A stretch of DNA of 64,000 nucleotides, taken from contig LR990045.1 of the NCBI GenBank assembly GCA_905147135.1, positions 20,312,173 through 20,376,172 on the forward strand, read 5' to 3'. The DNA is from Blastobasis lacticolella. Taxonomy: Eukaryota > Arthropoda > Insecta > Lepidoptera > Blastobasidae. Of the stretch, positions 10,801 to 25,800 are shown one piece after another. Every line of letters starts with the position of its first letter. Position 1 is the stretch's first letter. The position numbers and the translations under genes are program-made. The notes below the pieces were generated by a model. That model was not told the origin of the DNA, made no database searches, and was given only the letters and a program-made list of their open reading frames with translations.

Positions 10801-13800
10801 GTTATGCAGTACGTCACCTCGCCCGCGTAGTGCCTGATGGGAAGGAGTTATCATCAGTTGCAGGGGGGTAATGCTCGAAGCATTACTAAACCAAGGCCCA
10901 GGCAGGTTGTTTTATCAGGTGGTAGGACTTTCGTAAAGCCTGAGGATTCCGCCTGGGTGAGTACCACCGCCTTACCTATGTCTGCCGCCAACAACTTTCT
11001 GCGTTGCTGTGTTCCGGTTCGAAGGATAAGGTAGCCAGCGCAATTACAGGCATGAGGCATTTCATCTTAGTCCTCACAGTGACAACGGCTCTGCTCTTTT
11101 ATATTTTTGTTGACTAGAACCTAAATGAATGAATGGTAGATGTTATGGGCGACAGTTACCACTTACCATCAGGTGGGCTGTCTGCTCGTTTGTCACTGCG
11201 TAGTATAAAAAAAAAGGTTGACCCCGAAGTAGGGGAGTCCGGGAACTGTATGGGTGACCGTTTCATACTTTAAGGTTTAATGAGCTTGTTGCTTGTTATG
11301 TGTTCCTCGTCGTAGGCACAAAGTTTAAAAAAAGAAAATTACATTACTATTTTCCTTTCTATTCTACTGTCAGACCAGGCTGGTGAGATTAAAAACGAAG
11401 ACCCGCTGCTATCAGGAGATATTTTTCAGGCATTTAACCGCCATTTCACTTGGTGGCAAGTAACTATGCGACCGAAGACGGAGCATGCCTGTCTAGGAAC
11501 AGCCTATTCACTGTACCCTTGACGGCGTCTATATAATGATCAGGGAACACACACGTGGGCAACGCGTGTATATGTGTGTATGTGTGTGAGTGACTCACGT
11601 GATCCGGAAGTCCAGTGCGTGTCGTAGCCGTTTGTCGGCGGGCGCGAGTTGCCGCGACGTGTAGTGCGCGTGCGAGCCCAAGCGGGAGTCCAGAGCTGAT
11701 AGCAGGTCCGCGTCTGATATCTGGGGGCAACAGAGACTGACATTATGACAGGCATGAGTATCCTAGAACATATTTTGTTTACTAGATATCTTAGTTTGCC
11801 TAAAAGAAATCGCTTTAAGCTATAAGGCCGCCGGTAATAAAGAATTTTCATTCCTTCATTCAATCATAAGCGTGCCGATTCGCCATATTGTTTACTAGAC
11901 CTTGCCGCGACTTCGTCCGCGTGGAAATCGATCTTTTCCCGCGCGACCGTTTTAAATGAATGATAATGTATGAAAGTTAGTAACTACGGAAAGTTCAAGT
12001 TGTATCTCTGGTTCTACCGAATCCAATTAGATGAAACGTACCCTAGATTTTAAGAAAACCCTATCAAATCCATTTCTAATAGTTTAGCTGGTCTATTATG
12101 GTTCTACATAAAGTTTTTCAGTATCCAAAATCAATCATACCCAATACGTTGCTCAGGCTTAATACTTAACTTAACACAACAAAAAAAGTTTCATTCACAT
12201 CCGTCTAATAATTCCGGAGATTAGCGTGTACAAACAGACAAATATTTTACTTTTTCTTTTACTATTTCTTCATCGCCCTAAATTATGTTTTATAAAAATG
12301 TTCAGCGTACAGACACCATTTCTTACTGTTTATTATATGTAAAGACTATGATGCTAGCGAATTCTAGTTCTCACAAAGACAACCGGTATATCGACGCCAA
12401 GATTTCCATTATTTTATATCACCACACTAACCTTATTGGGCGTGATGGCGGCCTCGTCCATGATGGCGATGATGCCCTGGTGCGGCGCGTCCACGAGTTC
12501 GCAGATGACGCGGTTGTTGAAGTACGACACGGCCGTCCACTGGATGCCCTCGCGGGCGTACTCCTCCTGCTCCTGCTTCAGCACCAACTCTGGGAGGGAT
12601 ACCAGTTTTTTTTTGTTTACTACATCAGCAACAGGCCTAGCCGCCATCTAGCCAGGGTCTAGCGAGATCGGCGGCCAGGCAGCGGGCCTAGCCAAGGGTC
12701 AGCTACGTACCGGTCGCAGTACTACGCCGATTTACCGGCGCTGGCTTTGGATTTAACGTCAAATTGTCTTGAGATTTAATGTGTGCGTACGTGGGTATAG
12801 TGCGCATACATACAAGCCCCGCAAAGTAGAGCTCGTCTAGTCTAAAATGACGCGCCCCACTACTTAGTTAGTTGATTTCGATGTGTGAGTGCAAATATTG
12901 ATAACGACACTTCATCTGTGTGGGAGCCAATGAACGACGCGTTATCCTACGTTTGAATCTCACCGGCAACTGAATGACCAATTACAACGGGTTTTGTATA
13001 TGTATTGCGTCCATATTTTAAACTTACTTGTGTGCGTTAATGCGATAGTGGGGCGCGTCATTTTAGATTAGACGAGCTCTACTTTGTTCTGGGTTAGCCT
13101 ACTTTTTTTTTATTAACGTCACAATGTACCAATCGACTCCCGCAACTGTTCAAACAGTCTCAGGCTTCCTAGCGAAAGCCCTTAGTCATCTCGCTTGGGC
13201 AACAGCATTAAGAGGCACATCTAACGAGTGGCGAGCTCGTTGCGGTGCTGAACTTCGACTAGCTTCAAAATACGAAAAGTTGCGATCATTGCTTAACCTT
13301 AGTTGTCGGTCTCGCAAGCACGCTGCAACAAGACCAGCCCCCCTATTTTGATAAACGTCAAACAAGAATCGATCCCGATTATAAAGTGTCAAACAGCATG
13401 GACCTATAATTTTTCGAGTTCGTCCGTGGTATTGTCGAGGATTCTCATACGAAAGAGTCAGAAAGAAATATGAAATAAATTATCGTATTGTATTGTAAAT
13501 GTATTGTATCGAAACGATAGACAAGCACCTACCCGTAAGATCAAAATGTCACTAGCTGACTAACTCCCGACATTCCTGTTTGACATTTCATAACTGTCGT
13601 CCACCGCGTTTGACATATATCGAAATTACTCCTCAGCGGCGCTTCCGCCGATTCCAGCCAACCAGTTGAACTCACCGATGAACAGCTGTTGCAGCTTCTC
13701 GTTGCAATAGTTGATGCAGAACTGCTCGAAGCTGTTGGTGTCGAAGATCTCGAAGCCGTAGATGTCCAGCACGCCGATCAGCGTGCTCTTGTACGTGGAC

Positions 13801-16800
13801 GCGGGCGCTTCGATCGCCTTGTTTATCTGCGGAGGGAAACTGGTTTAAGGCGGATACACCGGTGGTTTGGACCCATTAGGGCTCAGCGGGGCTATTGGCT
13901 AACTCAGTTGACAACTGTATTTGACACTAGATAATTCTACACCACGTCATCTACGTTGAAAACTGGCAATAGCGTCTACCAAATTAGTACCAAATTAGAG
14001 TAGTGTCAGATTTTTTTATGTCAAATTCAGTTGTCCACTGAGATAGCCGATAGGCCCTCTGGAGAGGTGCTAGCTTTTTGTGTTTTCTCTACCGTCTCTA
14101 TAACAGTATATGTCAGACAGACAGTTATAGATTTATTTGTAACGCGCATATGGAAAATATGGGATAGTTCGATATTATACTCGCAAGTGTATTTATTTCC
14201 ATAATTATGTTCAATTTTATTATGATTTTTAGAGAATGGTAAAAGGTCGTTATGTGTTTGTGGTGTATACTTAATTATTTCAATTTATGTCTTCATCTTA
14301 CGTCTAAAAGTACTTGTAAACCATTTAAAATGTACGAAAAAGCTTGTTTAATTTGAGTTAAAGTTAAAACCATGAAAACGAGATCTATAAGGTCTTTAAT
14401 ACGATTGATTTCTGGGGTCCAGGTCCACCCTGCTAGATCTCGCGAATACCTGAACCCAGCGGGAATAAGATGGTTCAGTCCGCAAATACCAGGATTAAAA
14501 ATCTTCCGGGATTTCATTCCCTAGGCCTGCCTGATGAGGAATTGGTGTGCCCCAACGTGTCAACCTCAAGGCCACAAGTCCGCTTTATTGCACACAAGCT
14601 TACCTGTTGCACGATCCACGTGAAGAGTCTATCATATGCCGCCTTCGCCAGAGCCAGCCTCGTATAGTTGGCGTCCGACAACGAGTGCTCCTTGCTGACG
14701 AGATCCCCGCCCGCCGCCAACACGCGCCCCGCCATACAGCTCCTCAGAGCCTCCTCGGTGACCCCCAACGCGGACACGCACTGCTTGACGGATCCCCCAA
14801 TCTTGAGCTGGTGCTCTGGTGTCTCGGTGAAGGTTACCTCGCCCTGAGAAGTGTTGGAGTGACAATAATATAGCGAAATATAATATAGTAAAAGCGGGTA
14901 GATCGGCTTCGGCCGCTTTATCGCTAACCAACGGCGCCCGTAGCTCGCAACTCTCCAGTCGTCCCGTGACCATAATGCATGTCTTTAAAATGCGTGTGTC
15001 TCTAATGTGTCTCTAAATATAGCGTCACGTGGTGCCAATCGGTTCCAAAGATCGTTCAACCAACCTCAGGATCCCCAGCGTAAGACCCCGATCGAACTAG
15101 CTTCGCCTACAGTATTAGGAGGCACACCAAACGAGTGGCGAGCTCGTTGCTGTGCTGAAGTTCGACTAAAACTACCCTCCTCCAGCCAGGGCCCTATGGA
15201 AATCTCGGTCATACGGACTGCGTTAGACCTAACCGCGGGTGATGCGCACGCTTACTTGCTGGTGGCTCTTTGGGCGTTCGCACTTCTTGACACCCACAAA
15301 TCCAGTTGTCCATAAAAGCTAAAGTTCAACTAGCCTCAATTTATGAAATGCGAACATTGCTTAAGCTTGATTGTCGGTCTCGCAAGCACGCTGCCAATAG
15401 ACCAGTGCCGCTCTACAGTCTTGGAAAGTGAATAAGTAAAAGACAGCGTGATGTGATGGGTGAGGGATGGTTGTCATAAAATTGTAAACACACACTTGGC
15501 AATAGGTATGCTGATGTCTGATGATGATAAAGAATGGTGAAAAATAAAACGGTGGCCGTACCAGGACCCCCCGGCCTCTATGCCCAGCATCTTGTCGTGA
15601 TTTACCAGAGGGCGCGATGGCGCTCACTAGCTTATTGGGGGAGGCCGTAGTCAGCAGTGAGCTAAAGTAGGCTGATGATGACGATGATGTGATATAAGGT
15701 CAAATGCTGGCTCATTCAATAGTGAACCGTCACGGGACGCAAGAGGCGGCAACGTATTGGGTGTGACGGCAACGTTTACCATCACAGCATACGAATCTTA
15801 CCTCAAGGCGAGCCACATGGCCCCAAAGTAAGCAAAGCTTGTATTATGCGTGCCAGATAACTGATAAACTACGTATATATTTTTATATACATCATTATTA
15901 TACATAAAACACCCACACCCGTAACAGAAATTAAAATTCATGATTTCAATTTCTGTCCGGGCATCAAACCCGGGACCTCTGCGTGGAAGACCCGGATATT
16001 AACCAACTGAACCACACAGATCGTTGAAATATTAAATTTGAATACTCTATTACAAAATGCTTTTTTTATATAGAGCGTGTCGTTCCCTCTTTGATATAAC
16101 AAAGCTCATTCTATTCTATACTTAGGGCCGTATTCACAGTCGAGTCTCAAGACCTTTAGTAAGTTCGTCTTAAGACACTGAGACGATCTTGATAGCTTAT
16201 GTATTCACAGTCGGAAAGTAAGATCACCTCACAGCCATTTACTTATTTCGTTTAAGATCACCTTAGCGAAGTCAATGCTTGAGACGATCTCACATGAGGT
16301 TCGGGTCTTTCCGGAATTATTCCGTTAGAGCAGCCAATCAATAAGCTCATATAGTTGTGTGACGAATGTGAAATTCGTCGACAGAGTGCGCTAGTAACTT
16401 TCGCAAAAAGACCGCAAAATTGCAAAGAGCAATACATTCGATATAATTATTTTAATATTTTTAGAATTTTATTTATAAAAATTAGATTATTAACGAGTTA
16501 TGAGAGGAATGTAATAGGGGATGTGGTTACCTATAAGACGTCAGCATTAAACAATAACATATTCTGACGGTACTTGTAATTTTATGGGTTCCTCCATAAA
16601 ATTTTAGTAGTTTGTAATGTTTATCGAAAAAATATCGAGAGTTTTGTTTATTCAAACGTACTAGAGTCGAGCACAACAGCGATCGAACCCTCTCACGAGC
16701 ATGAAAGGGCCTACTCACAAGAGGCCAGACCCTTCGGTGGGGAGAGCTACGAGACGTGATTGGATGCGCGAAAATTAAACGTACGGAGTCTGCGCTGAGA

Positions 16801-19800
16801 CTCCAAAGATTTCAGAGTTCTGTACATAGAGAAAATATTTACTAACGTAATAGAGGAGACACAGCAAGTATTTTCTTTGAATCACGCTTTGCGGTCCATG
16901 GACAACAGTGGCTAATCGTTTCTGAGATCATCTTAAGTCCAGTGTAACGTCGACTTGAAATATTTCGACTGCTGTGCTCAAATAGTGAGGTTATGTTGGC
17001 ATTTTAGATCTTTCAGAATCGACTGTGAATCATGCGCAGTAAGATGGTCTTGAGACCGAGCTCAAGCATCGTTTGTGAATTAGTTGTGCCTTGGGTAAGG
17101 TAGCGATTTGACTTCTGCCTTAAGACGGTCTCAAGGTGCGTCTGTGAATCGAAATGCGATCTTAAGATCGCCTTAAGACCGACTTACATTTAAGAATCGA
17201 CTGTGAATACCGCCCTTAGGGTCTATTTTCGTCCATTTCATACTCACCAGTAGCACAACCCCAGCCACGATGCTCCATATGTCCTCGACGGTGCTCTGTG
17301 AGAATCCGAGTGCCGAGAACGCACTGTTGGTGACCGAGTGCAGCTTCGAGTCCTGCGCCGTGGGGCGTTCGTTGCCAAGCGTCTTGTAGACGGCCGAGGA
17401 GGACAGGCCGAACTTCTTGGCGACTGGGTTGCTTGAGCTTAGGAGCTGGGGGGTTTAAAAGGGTTGATTTAGTTTTGCGAAACTAAGGGCAGGAAGATAT
17501 GATGTAGAACAACAAAATGAGCAATTATTTTTGTAAATCTCTGGGCCTGTGACACAAGTCGATCTTACTGCAGAGCCCACAGTAACCCTGTATTTCTAAT
17601 TTTTTAATGGAAATAAATTTACTTAACTTTACTAACTCTTCAGTAGCAAGGTCTTGCAGCAGGGCGGAGGAGGATTCCCGTATAAATTACTATAAGCTTT
17701 CGCCCGCGACTTATCGGGATAAATTATAGCCTATATGCTATTCTGAGCTACATTTCTGCCAAATATCATTAAAATCCGTTCAGTAGCTTTTGCGTAAAGG
17801 AGTAACAAAGATCCATTAAAACTTTTGCATTTATAATATTAGGACATAGGTAAAATACAGAGTCTCCAATTTACATAAAACTAAGTAATTTCTACCTAAT
17901 CTAACTCCATAACGCAATTAAAGGTAAACGTCCATCAATCATAACGTATAGGTGCGTCAAAATAAAGGTCAAGTGACCTGAAAAATTATTCAAGCTTCCA
18001 TTGCGTGATCAAAGCGAAGTTAGGAAAGAAACGAAGGAAATCAGGGTCAGTCGTCAGGTAATGGATTAAAGCCCTCCTTTTATGTCATATTATATAGAAA
18101 GGCAATTTTCATGGCATTTGCAATGGATAAGAAAATTACGGACCTTCCTTAATACCTTCGGGTATTATGATTGATCGACTTCCAAGGCATATTACGATTT
18201 ATAACGATGAAAGACAGGAACGACAAGAATAGGCAACTAAGACGTTGAATATATTGATGTTGGAAAACTATTGCACTGATTTCATGTACGCAGAGCTAAG
18301 AACTTCTCGATTAAACTGGCTTTCAAAAAAACCGCATTGATATCGGTCCATCCGTTCGCGAGCTACATACATCAAACCTGAATCATCGTATACCTAACTC
18401 TCTTTTGTGTCAAGAGTAGGGAATGCAATCCCCATCTCGATCTCGCGAAATCTCGGCCTTTTACATAATTATTATTTAGTTTAATGTAGTAGTATTTAGT
18501 TCATGCATATTTTGTGTGTTTTATTTTATCATATATCACGCTAAGCTGTTTTCATTACGTTTTTGCTTTTCAAATTAAAACATTAAAGGCTTTTTAAGTA
18601 CCCGAGCTCTCAAGGAAATTGAAATTTCTAATCTCGAATTTTCGATCTCGACTCGAGATTGCATTCCCTATCTATATAGCCGGAAGTTTAAACACAGACT
18701 GTTACAGGCTCCAGAATAACGCTCACCTGATAGAACGAGTGGAAGTTCCTCTCGCCAGGCTGCAGGCTGACCACCCTGCTCTTCTCCAACAGGTAATTGC
18801 TGATGTGCCCCCCGACCGGGTCGCCCTTGTAGTCGAAGTTGATGTCCATGTATTTGCCGAAGCGTGAAGAGTTGTCGTTCCTGTTAGTCTTGGCGTTGCC
18901 GAAGGTCTCCAGTATGGAGTTCGACTGGATGAGGACGTTTTTTACCCTGGAATCGATAAAAAATTATAGCTTATTCATTGATGGACAGGCCGTTTAGGTT
19001 TAGACAAGCATGTATCTATTAACAACTTCGTTGAATAACCTAACCGACAGAAAAAGTCGGATAACCCCTGACCAAGTTTAAACTCAAATATTTACTAAAC
19101 TACTAAACCGATTTTAATGAAACAAAGCTAAGAACCATCTCGATTAAACTGGCTTTCATACAGAGAAAACCACATTCAATGGTCTGTCCGTTCGAGAGCT
19201 ACTGTGGGTAGCTCCCCGACCACAGAAGGCGGACCTCAAGCCCTTGCGCGCGAGAGCGCCACCGGGATATTGATACCAAGATGATTATAAGTGTATGTCA
19301 TCGACAAAGATTTTGACATGTACATAAAGCTAGTCTGTGGTTGTCAACACAACCCTGAGTCATTCATCACCTGTCAATGTATTCCCTGTGCACCTGCGTG
19401 GTGTTCGCCGCTATGTACTTCATAATCAGCTTTGAGGCCTCTGTCTTGCCCGCGCCCGACTCCCCGGATATAAGCACGCACGTGTCTCTGCCCTGGCGGA
19501 GAAAAAAAAATAAAAAAATAAAAAACACTTCTGCTGTTCTAGTTTATAACTCAGAATAGATAATCCTACCCGAAGCACTGGTGACGGCAAATGTAACGCC
19601 ACTTTAGCAGGTTAAAAAATAACAATAAATTTATAATGCATATAAAAAACCTCATCTGGTGTTTTAGATTATAACTTAGCATAGAAAATCGTATGATAAT
19701 TAATCCTATCCTACCTAAGCACTAGTAATTGTATTTAAAACGTCACTTTAGCAGAATTCGTAGCCGTGAAGGCGCACTAAGGGGCGCACAAAATTGATTA

Positions 19801-22800
19801 TGTAATCGACGATATATTTTTAATATGGATTAGGATTTTTTAATAGTAATAATTTATATATTAAACCGTAGATTACGGTAATTGCTTTTATCAGTTGTCC
19901 CAAACACTTGTCCGTGTCATTGCGTGAGTAATAAAAACAATAAATCAATTCGCTATCTTCCTCCCATACAAACGACAAACCACAAAATCCAGACCCCAAC
20001 ATTTGCCGCAGTTACAGAAACCCCACAAATATTGCATAATAATACAGTAAAAAACAATAATACCCCATAAAACGGGGCTAAGTGATTTCTGAGCCAACTC
20101 GGCCGGCAGTAAACCGTGAAAACGATGGTTGTATGGCACATAATGCACTTTCCCTTTGAAAGCTTTAAAGCTACTACAATAGCCCATGAAGGGCAGTAAA
20201 AGAGGCTCAAGCATTGTTAGTAAACGTTGTCAGCAATAAAAATATTAGCAACCAATAATTTACGATGCCGCATAATTCTACGGCTTTCAAAGTTATGCCC
20301 TCGGTGGGTGTAAGGCTTTAATACTAGTAACAGAGGCTCCGATATGGCTGGAGCCGCCCAACCGTCAGTTGCAGTTGATACTAATCCTTACGTAGTATAA
20401 AATAAAGCATTCATTATATATTTAAGAATGTATGTATATGTGTATGTATCTAGTAGCATTAATTATTTTTATTCTGTATTGTGGTCGTCGAATCTGCGTT
20501 TCTTATGTAACATCTTACTTCTGTAGGCCTGCTGGAAGTAATTTCTTTTTAGAAATAAGTTGTGCCTGTTGTGTCATTTATAATTGTTTTTTACCTGTAT
20601 GTTTTACTGTGTACAATAAATAGTTAAATAAATAAAGTCGCTATTGGGTGCGGGGTACGTAGTCGGACATCCGACCAAGGTCTGGAGGACTGCAACTGAC
20701 GGTTGGTAGTCCAGCCAAATCGGAGCGTCTGTTACAAGTAGTAACAGTAAAACTATAAGGAGCCAAATACATGCAAATGTAAAACATTAGCAATTTTAAT
20801 AGTCCTACAAACAATAGCACGCTGCTTAACTTTGAAATTAGCAATAGCGAATGGCCCCTCAGAAGTCCTTTTGCATTCGATCAATCCTTACTTTGTACGT
20901 GCGTTCGAACATCATATGTACCTACAAGTGAATTGCGACTTTCCCTGTCAACTTTTACAAATAGCAAAACTCTATAAAGCAAGCCTGTGAGCTAATTGCG
21001 TTAGTGCTGCCAACAATTCCCAGAGATTTAAATATATATTTTTTGTGTCATACAGTAGGCAAACAGGCAAGCGGGCCACCTGCTGGAAAGTTGTCACCAC
21101 TGCCTATAGACATTAGCAACACCAAGAGCACCGCCAATGCGTTGCCCACCTCTATAACACGTTGCTCTGGCAGCAAAAAGACAAATGGCAAATGCAAATG
21201 AATTATTAAAATTGTTACTTTAGCGATTTCGTACCATCGATTTCATGGGTTCAGTTGCTAACAAAGTTGCATTGCAATAAACTGATACAATTAAGTCGAT
21301 CATACATAATCGCGAAAATAACAATTTCAATCAATCTATGATTCCAAATCAGAGAATTGTTGGCAACAGAGTTCCGTAAAACCCTCTGATGTGTCCGCAT
21401 ATCTTATCTAAGTCTGTCGCCAAGTTGCGCTCGCGTCTAATGACAGCCGTAAGGTGTAATTTAACAGGCGTGACGCCTGTCAGCTAAATACTCACAGAGG
21501 CAAGACAATGCACCTGCTACGGTTGCCTACTCGTAAAACAGAAAAGTACAGTCGATTTCCTCGACTGTACTGTTGGAGTTTGAATCTCCAAGTTTGGCAG
21601 GCGGGTTGGAGATCGCAGTGTTTGAAATACAAAAGAGAAAAGGCTGCCGCCCATTTTCTGGAGGTCTCATGTGGTATGCCTGTAAACTAGTTCCCTTGTA
21701 CGACGTTTGAAGGATTACTCTACGATTCGACGATTGTATTTATCTATTTACAAGCGACCAGCCCCGGCGTCGCACGGGTAGGAGTAACCTTGATAAATTA
21801 TACACCTAAACCTTCCTCGTGAATCACTCTGTTTATTAGTGAAAACCGCATGAAAAAGGGGCAAAAACCGTTCAGTGGTTTTTGAGTTGATCGTGAACAG
21901 ACAGACGGACAGACAGATAGACGCGGCGTGGGACTTTGTTTTTACCGGACGGACGGAACGGATGTGCGTATGTGTGTTTGTATATATGTCTGTTACAATT
22001 TTTCTCGAAAGCTACTGGGGCAATGTCATTGCGGTTTTTTGGATTTAATACGTATCATTTCAGAGCAGGTTCTTAGACATGTTATATATCAGTATACCAC
22101 CAGGGGGCGCTGAAGCAGCCTTATAAGTCGTCATTTGTAGAGTTATCAGTAACTACTAAACCGATTTCGATACGGCTTTTTGCATTCAAAAGCTGGCAAA
22201 TACCATGATTTTAGACATCGCAAGTTTTTACAAAAACATGTAATAAGTATACGTAGTGATAAAGTAACAGCTTCTCCGACTTTCCTTAGTGCCTCATGAA
22301 ATCTCACGATAGGTAAGCCGCCTATGCCTAGACATATTTCCTAGAGCCAGATTATGAACGCAGCTGTCTCGATGCAATTCCGCCGTGAGTACTCTCACGC
22401 GCCGCGATAGCATCGCACCACGGAGAGCTCGGCGAAACTAATTTTATAAGTATTAGATTCGCAGCAATGATAACGTTCTACGGTGTGAAGTAAATAGCAT
22501 CATTTCTGGTAAGTGCTGTGGTTGACGGTAGAAGCAAGCTTTTATTTAGTTTCACATGTCCCCTATGTCTGTTCGTGATAAAATCTTGCAAGTTTTTGGC
22601 CCATTTTACGGTTTGCGATTAAGCTGAAATTTTGCATACTTATGTAAGTTCGGTGATAATGTAATGTTATGATACCATCGAGCTGATGTTATAATGGAGA
22701 CGGCGGAAGGTGACCATAGGAACTCCTAAGCTACACGAGATAGATCCATAGAGTTTGGGCTTGGGTTTGGGTTGATTAGTCTCGACAAGTACTCTGACAG

Positions 22801-25800
22801 ATCATCTGATACATGAATAAATAAATAAATCGTGGACAAATTCACACAGCGCCATCTTGCCCCAAACTAAGCATAGCTTGTACTATGGGTGCTAGATAAC
22901 TGATAAACTACTTAAATACTTTTAAATACATACTTATTATACATAGAACACCCAGACCCGTAACAGAAATTAAAATTCAGCATTTCAATTTCTGCCCGGC
23001 CGGGAATCGAACCCGGGACCTCTTGCGTTGCAGACCACTGAACCACTCAGGTCGTTATATATCATATAAGTTAGTTGTGAAATTTTTTATTTTATTTTAG
23101 ATCTTATTTTCACAGTTTAACATAGGTACGAATACCGCGTGAAATAGTCGCGAACGTGCAATCGATCGAAAACCGCACCTGCAAATCCTGCGGGAATCCT
23201 GTGGCTTTCTACTCGTATTTGCGACACAGTTATATGTCGATACAGTTGTTGCAGAACAACTAGATTTTATCAAATACTAGTGGATCCGGCGCGACTTCGT
23301 TTGCGTAGACCTACTTTATCCTACCCTTATTTGCTTTTAAACCTCTTGCTACTTATCTACTATCTATACTTATCACTCTATCTACTGTTGAAAACCGCAT
23401 TAAAATCTGTTGCGTAGTTTAAAAGATCTAAGCGTACCTACAATCTATGTTGTTATTGTTGTTGTTGTATGATTGTTACAAAAGTACCTATCTACTTTTG
23501 TAACAATCTTGTGTACAATAAATGGTTAAATAAAATAAATAGATATAGACGGCGGGAAGCGACTATGTTTTATACTATATACATATAGTTAATGGTTCAA
23601 TTACAAACGGCCAGACACGTGCGGAAACTGCCGCCCTACGTGCACAAGTCAACAATATCGCAAAATTACGTACCTATATTAATTAGTCCTTAACGCTTAA
23701 TATATCTCCTTTTAGCATTTTTTAATTTCTGAATCAATTCAAAATAAGGTCCACAAATACCACTTAACATTTTATCCGAGACCCAATATCCTTTGCAACG
23801 GCCGGGTCCGTTTGCAACGAGCTTGCATGTCCATAAAAGGTAATGGACGCGCGACGTCTTCGACAATACAATTGCACTTGCGAAGACATCCAATTATCAT
23901 CCGAACGCATTTGGAAACTTAATTTTTTTTAAGATTAAAAGGTTTATCATGACCTAAACAGTTTTTACAATTTACAATTTGAATAGAAAACCACTACATT
24001 AGTTAGAAACTGTCGCAGTTGTTTACGCCGACCCCTGAAGACTTGCAGAATTTTCGCCTAATAATATTCGAGTTTGAATAAAAGATCATTCTTAGTAAAC
24101 AATAAAATTAAAACATGCATGGACGGTGCATGGTCACCTATATAATGTAACCAAAACCAAAGCTACGTTATGACCGTGACCCCTTGCGCCTGCGCATAAG
24201 CTTTGTATTCAATTGCAATTTTAATAGTCCAACAAACAATAGCATGCTACTTCACTTCGAAATTAGCATTAGCGAACGGACCCTCAGCAGTCCCATTGCA
24301 TTCGATTAAATTTTACTTCAAACTGGCACAAATGCCGAGCCAGTCTAAAAAAAAGAAAAAGAGAAAAAGAAACTGCGTTCGAAAATTAAAGCGATTTAGC
24401 CACAACACAGAAAAGCATGTTAAAGGGAGAACTGCAGGGTCAGCGGGTCGCAGCCGTTAAACTTTTATTGTTAAACGCGAGCGCACGAGTCAACTAACCT
24501 AATGAAAAAGCAGGCTTTTGATTAAAACTAACCGGTTTTGACGACCTACGTACGTGCTACGTACCTACGTAGCTATGATTCAAAATGTGAAATCATCATC
24601 ATATATTTAAGAGTATGACTCTTGTCGGTGAAGCAATCGCCACTCTTCTCTCTTATCTGCCAACCTCTTTATCTCTTTACAATCTCCGGCGCTCACTTTT
24701 TGCTTCACGTCCTTCCAATATTCATATCTTGGCCTTCCTCTTGCTTTCTTTCCTTCAACTTTGCCTTCTATTATCACTCTTAAAAAATTTTCATGTCTTA
24801 TTACATGTAGAATACAAAAGGAAATTTGTTTGGTGCTGGTACTCTACATAGTTAAATGTAACAGAACGATCACCCGTGTTAAGTGCACCACTGCATGTCG
24901 GAAGCCCCTTGGGCAGCTCGAAACCCTAATCGATACTATAGTTCGTACCAAATGGATTGGCAATGGCAAGTCTTACACGTACACATCCAGGGGTGTACAT
25001 GTTATTTATTTCAGCCACTTCTGTCCCACTGCAGGGCAAAGACCTTCGTATCCATCTTCCATGACATGATGTGTAAATGTAAGTACATATAGCCTCACGG
25101 TTAAGGGGTCCGACTCGTACCCCTAGGTTCCGGGTTCTAACTCTGGTGTCGCCATGTACCTGACTCTTTTCTGAGTTTTGTACATTAGTTGAACACTAAC
25201 ATGCTCTTAAAGTGAGGGAAAACATCGTGATAAAACGGGCACATTCAGGCGACTGAATGTGTAAATCTGTAACTATGATCCAATCTGGTCAGGTTCCCCT
25301 GCTAACATGGTCACAGAGGTCAGATGGCAGTCACTGTAATTACCTGATGTGCCAAATCCTGGATCATGGTCAAGGCGGACCCCGGGCCTCCGCGTGCGAA
25401 AGCACAACCTCCCCCCGAGATCTCCACAAAGACCGGTCCTGTGCCTTCCGCATCCAACTGGCACCTGCGTTCCTTACCAGGTCGTCGGTCCACCTAGTGA
25501 GAGGCCTACCCACGCTACGTCTTCCGGTACGTGGTCGCCATTCGAGAACTTTCCTGCCCTATCGGCAATCTGTTAACGTCAAGATGACTACTTAATATAA
25601 ACCTCACCTCACCAAAAACTATCTGCTGTTGTTAAACAACATAAAAGCCAAAAATTTATCTAAGTCTAGTACATAAGACTGTTGGCAGGAGGGCACATTA
25701 ACCCGCCTCCACCCAGGATACTATCGACCTCTCGGTCATACGGACCGCGTCCGACCTAATCACGGGTGATGCGCTTGCTTACTTGCCGGTGGCTCTTTGG

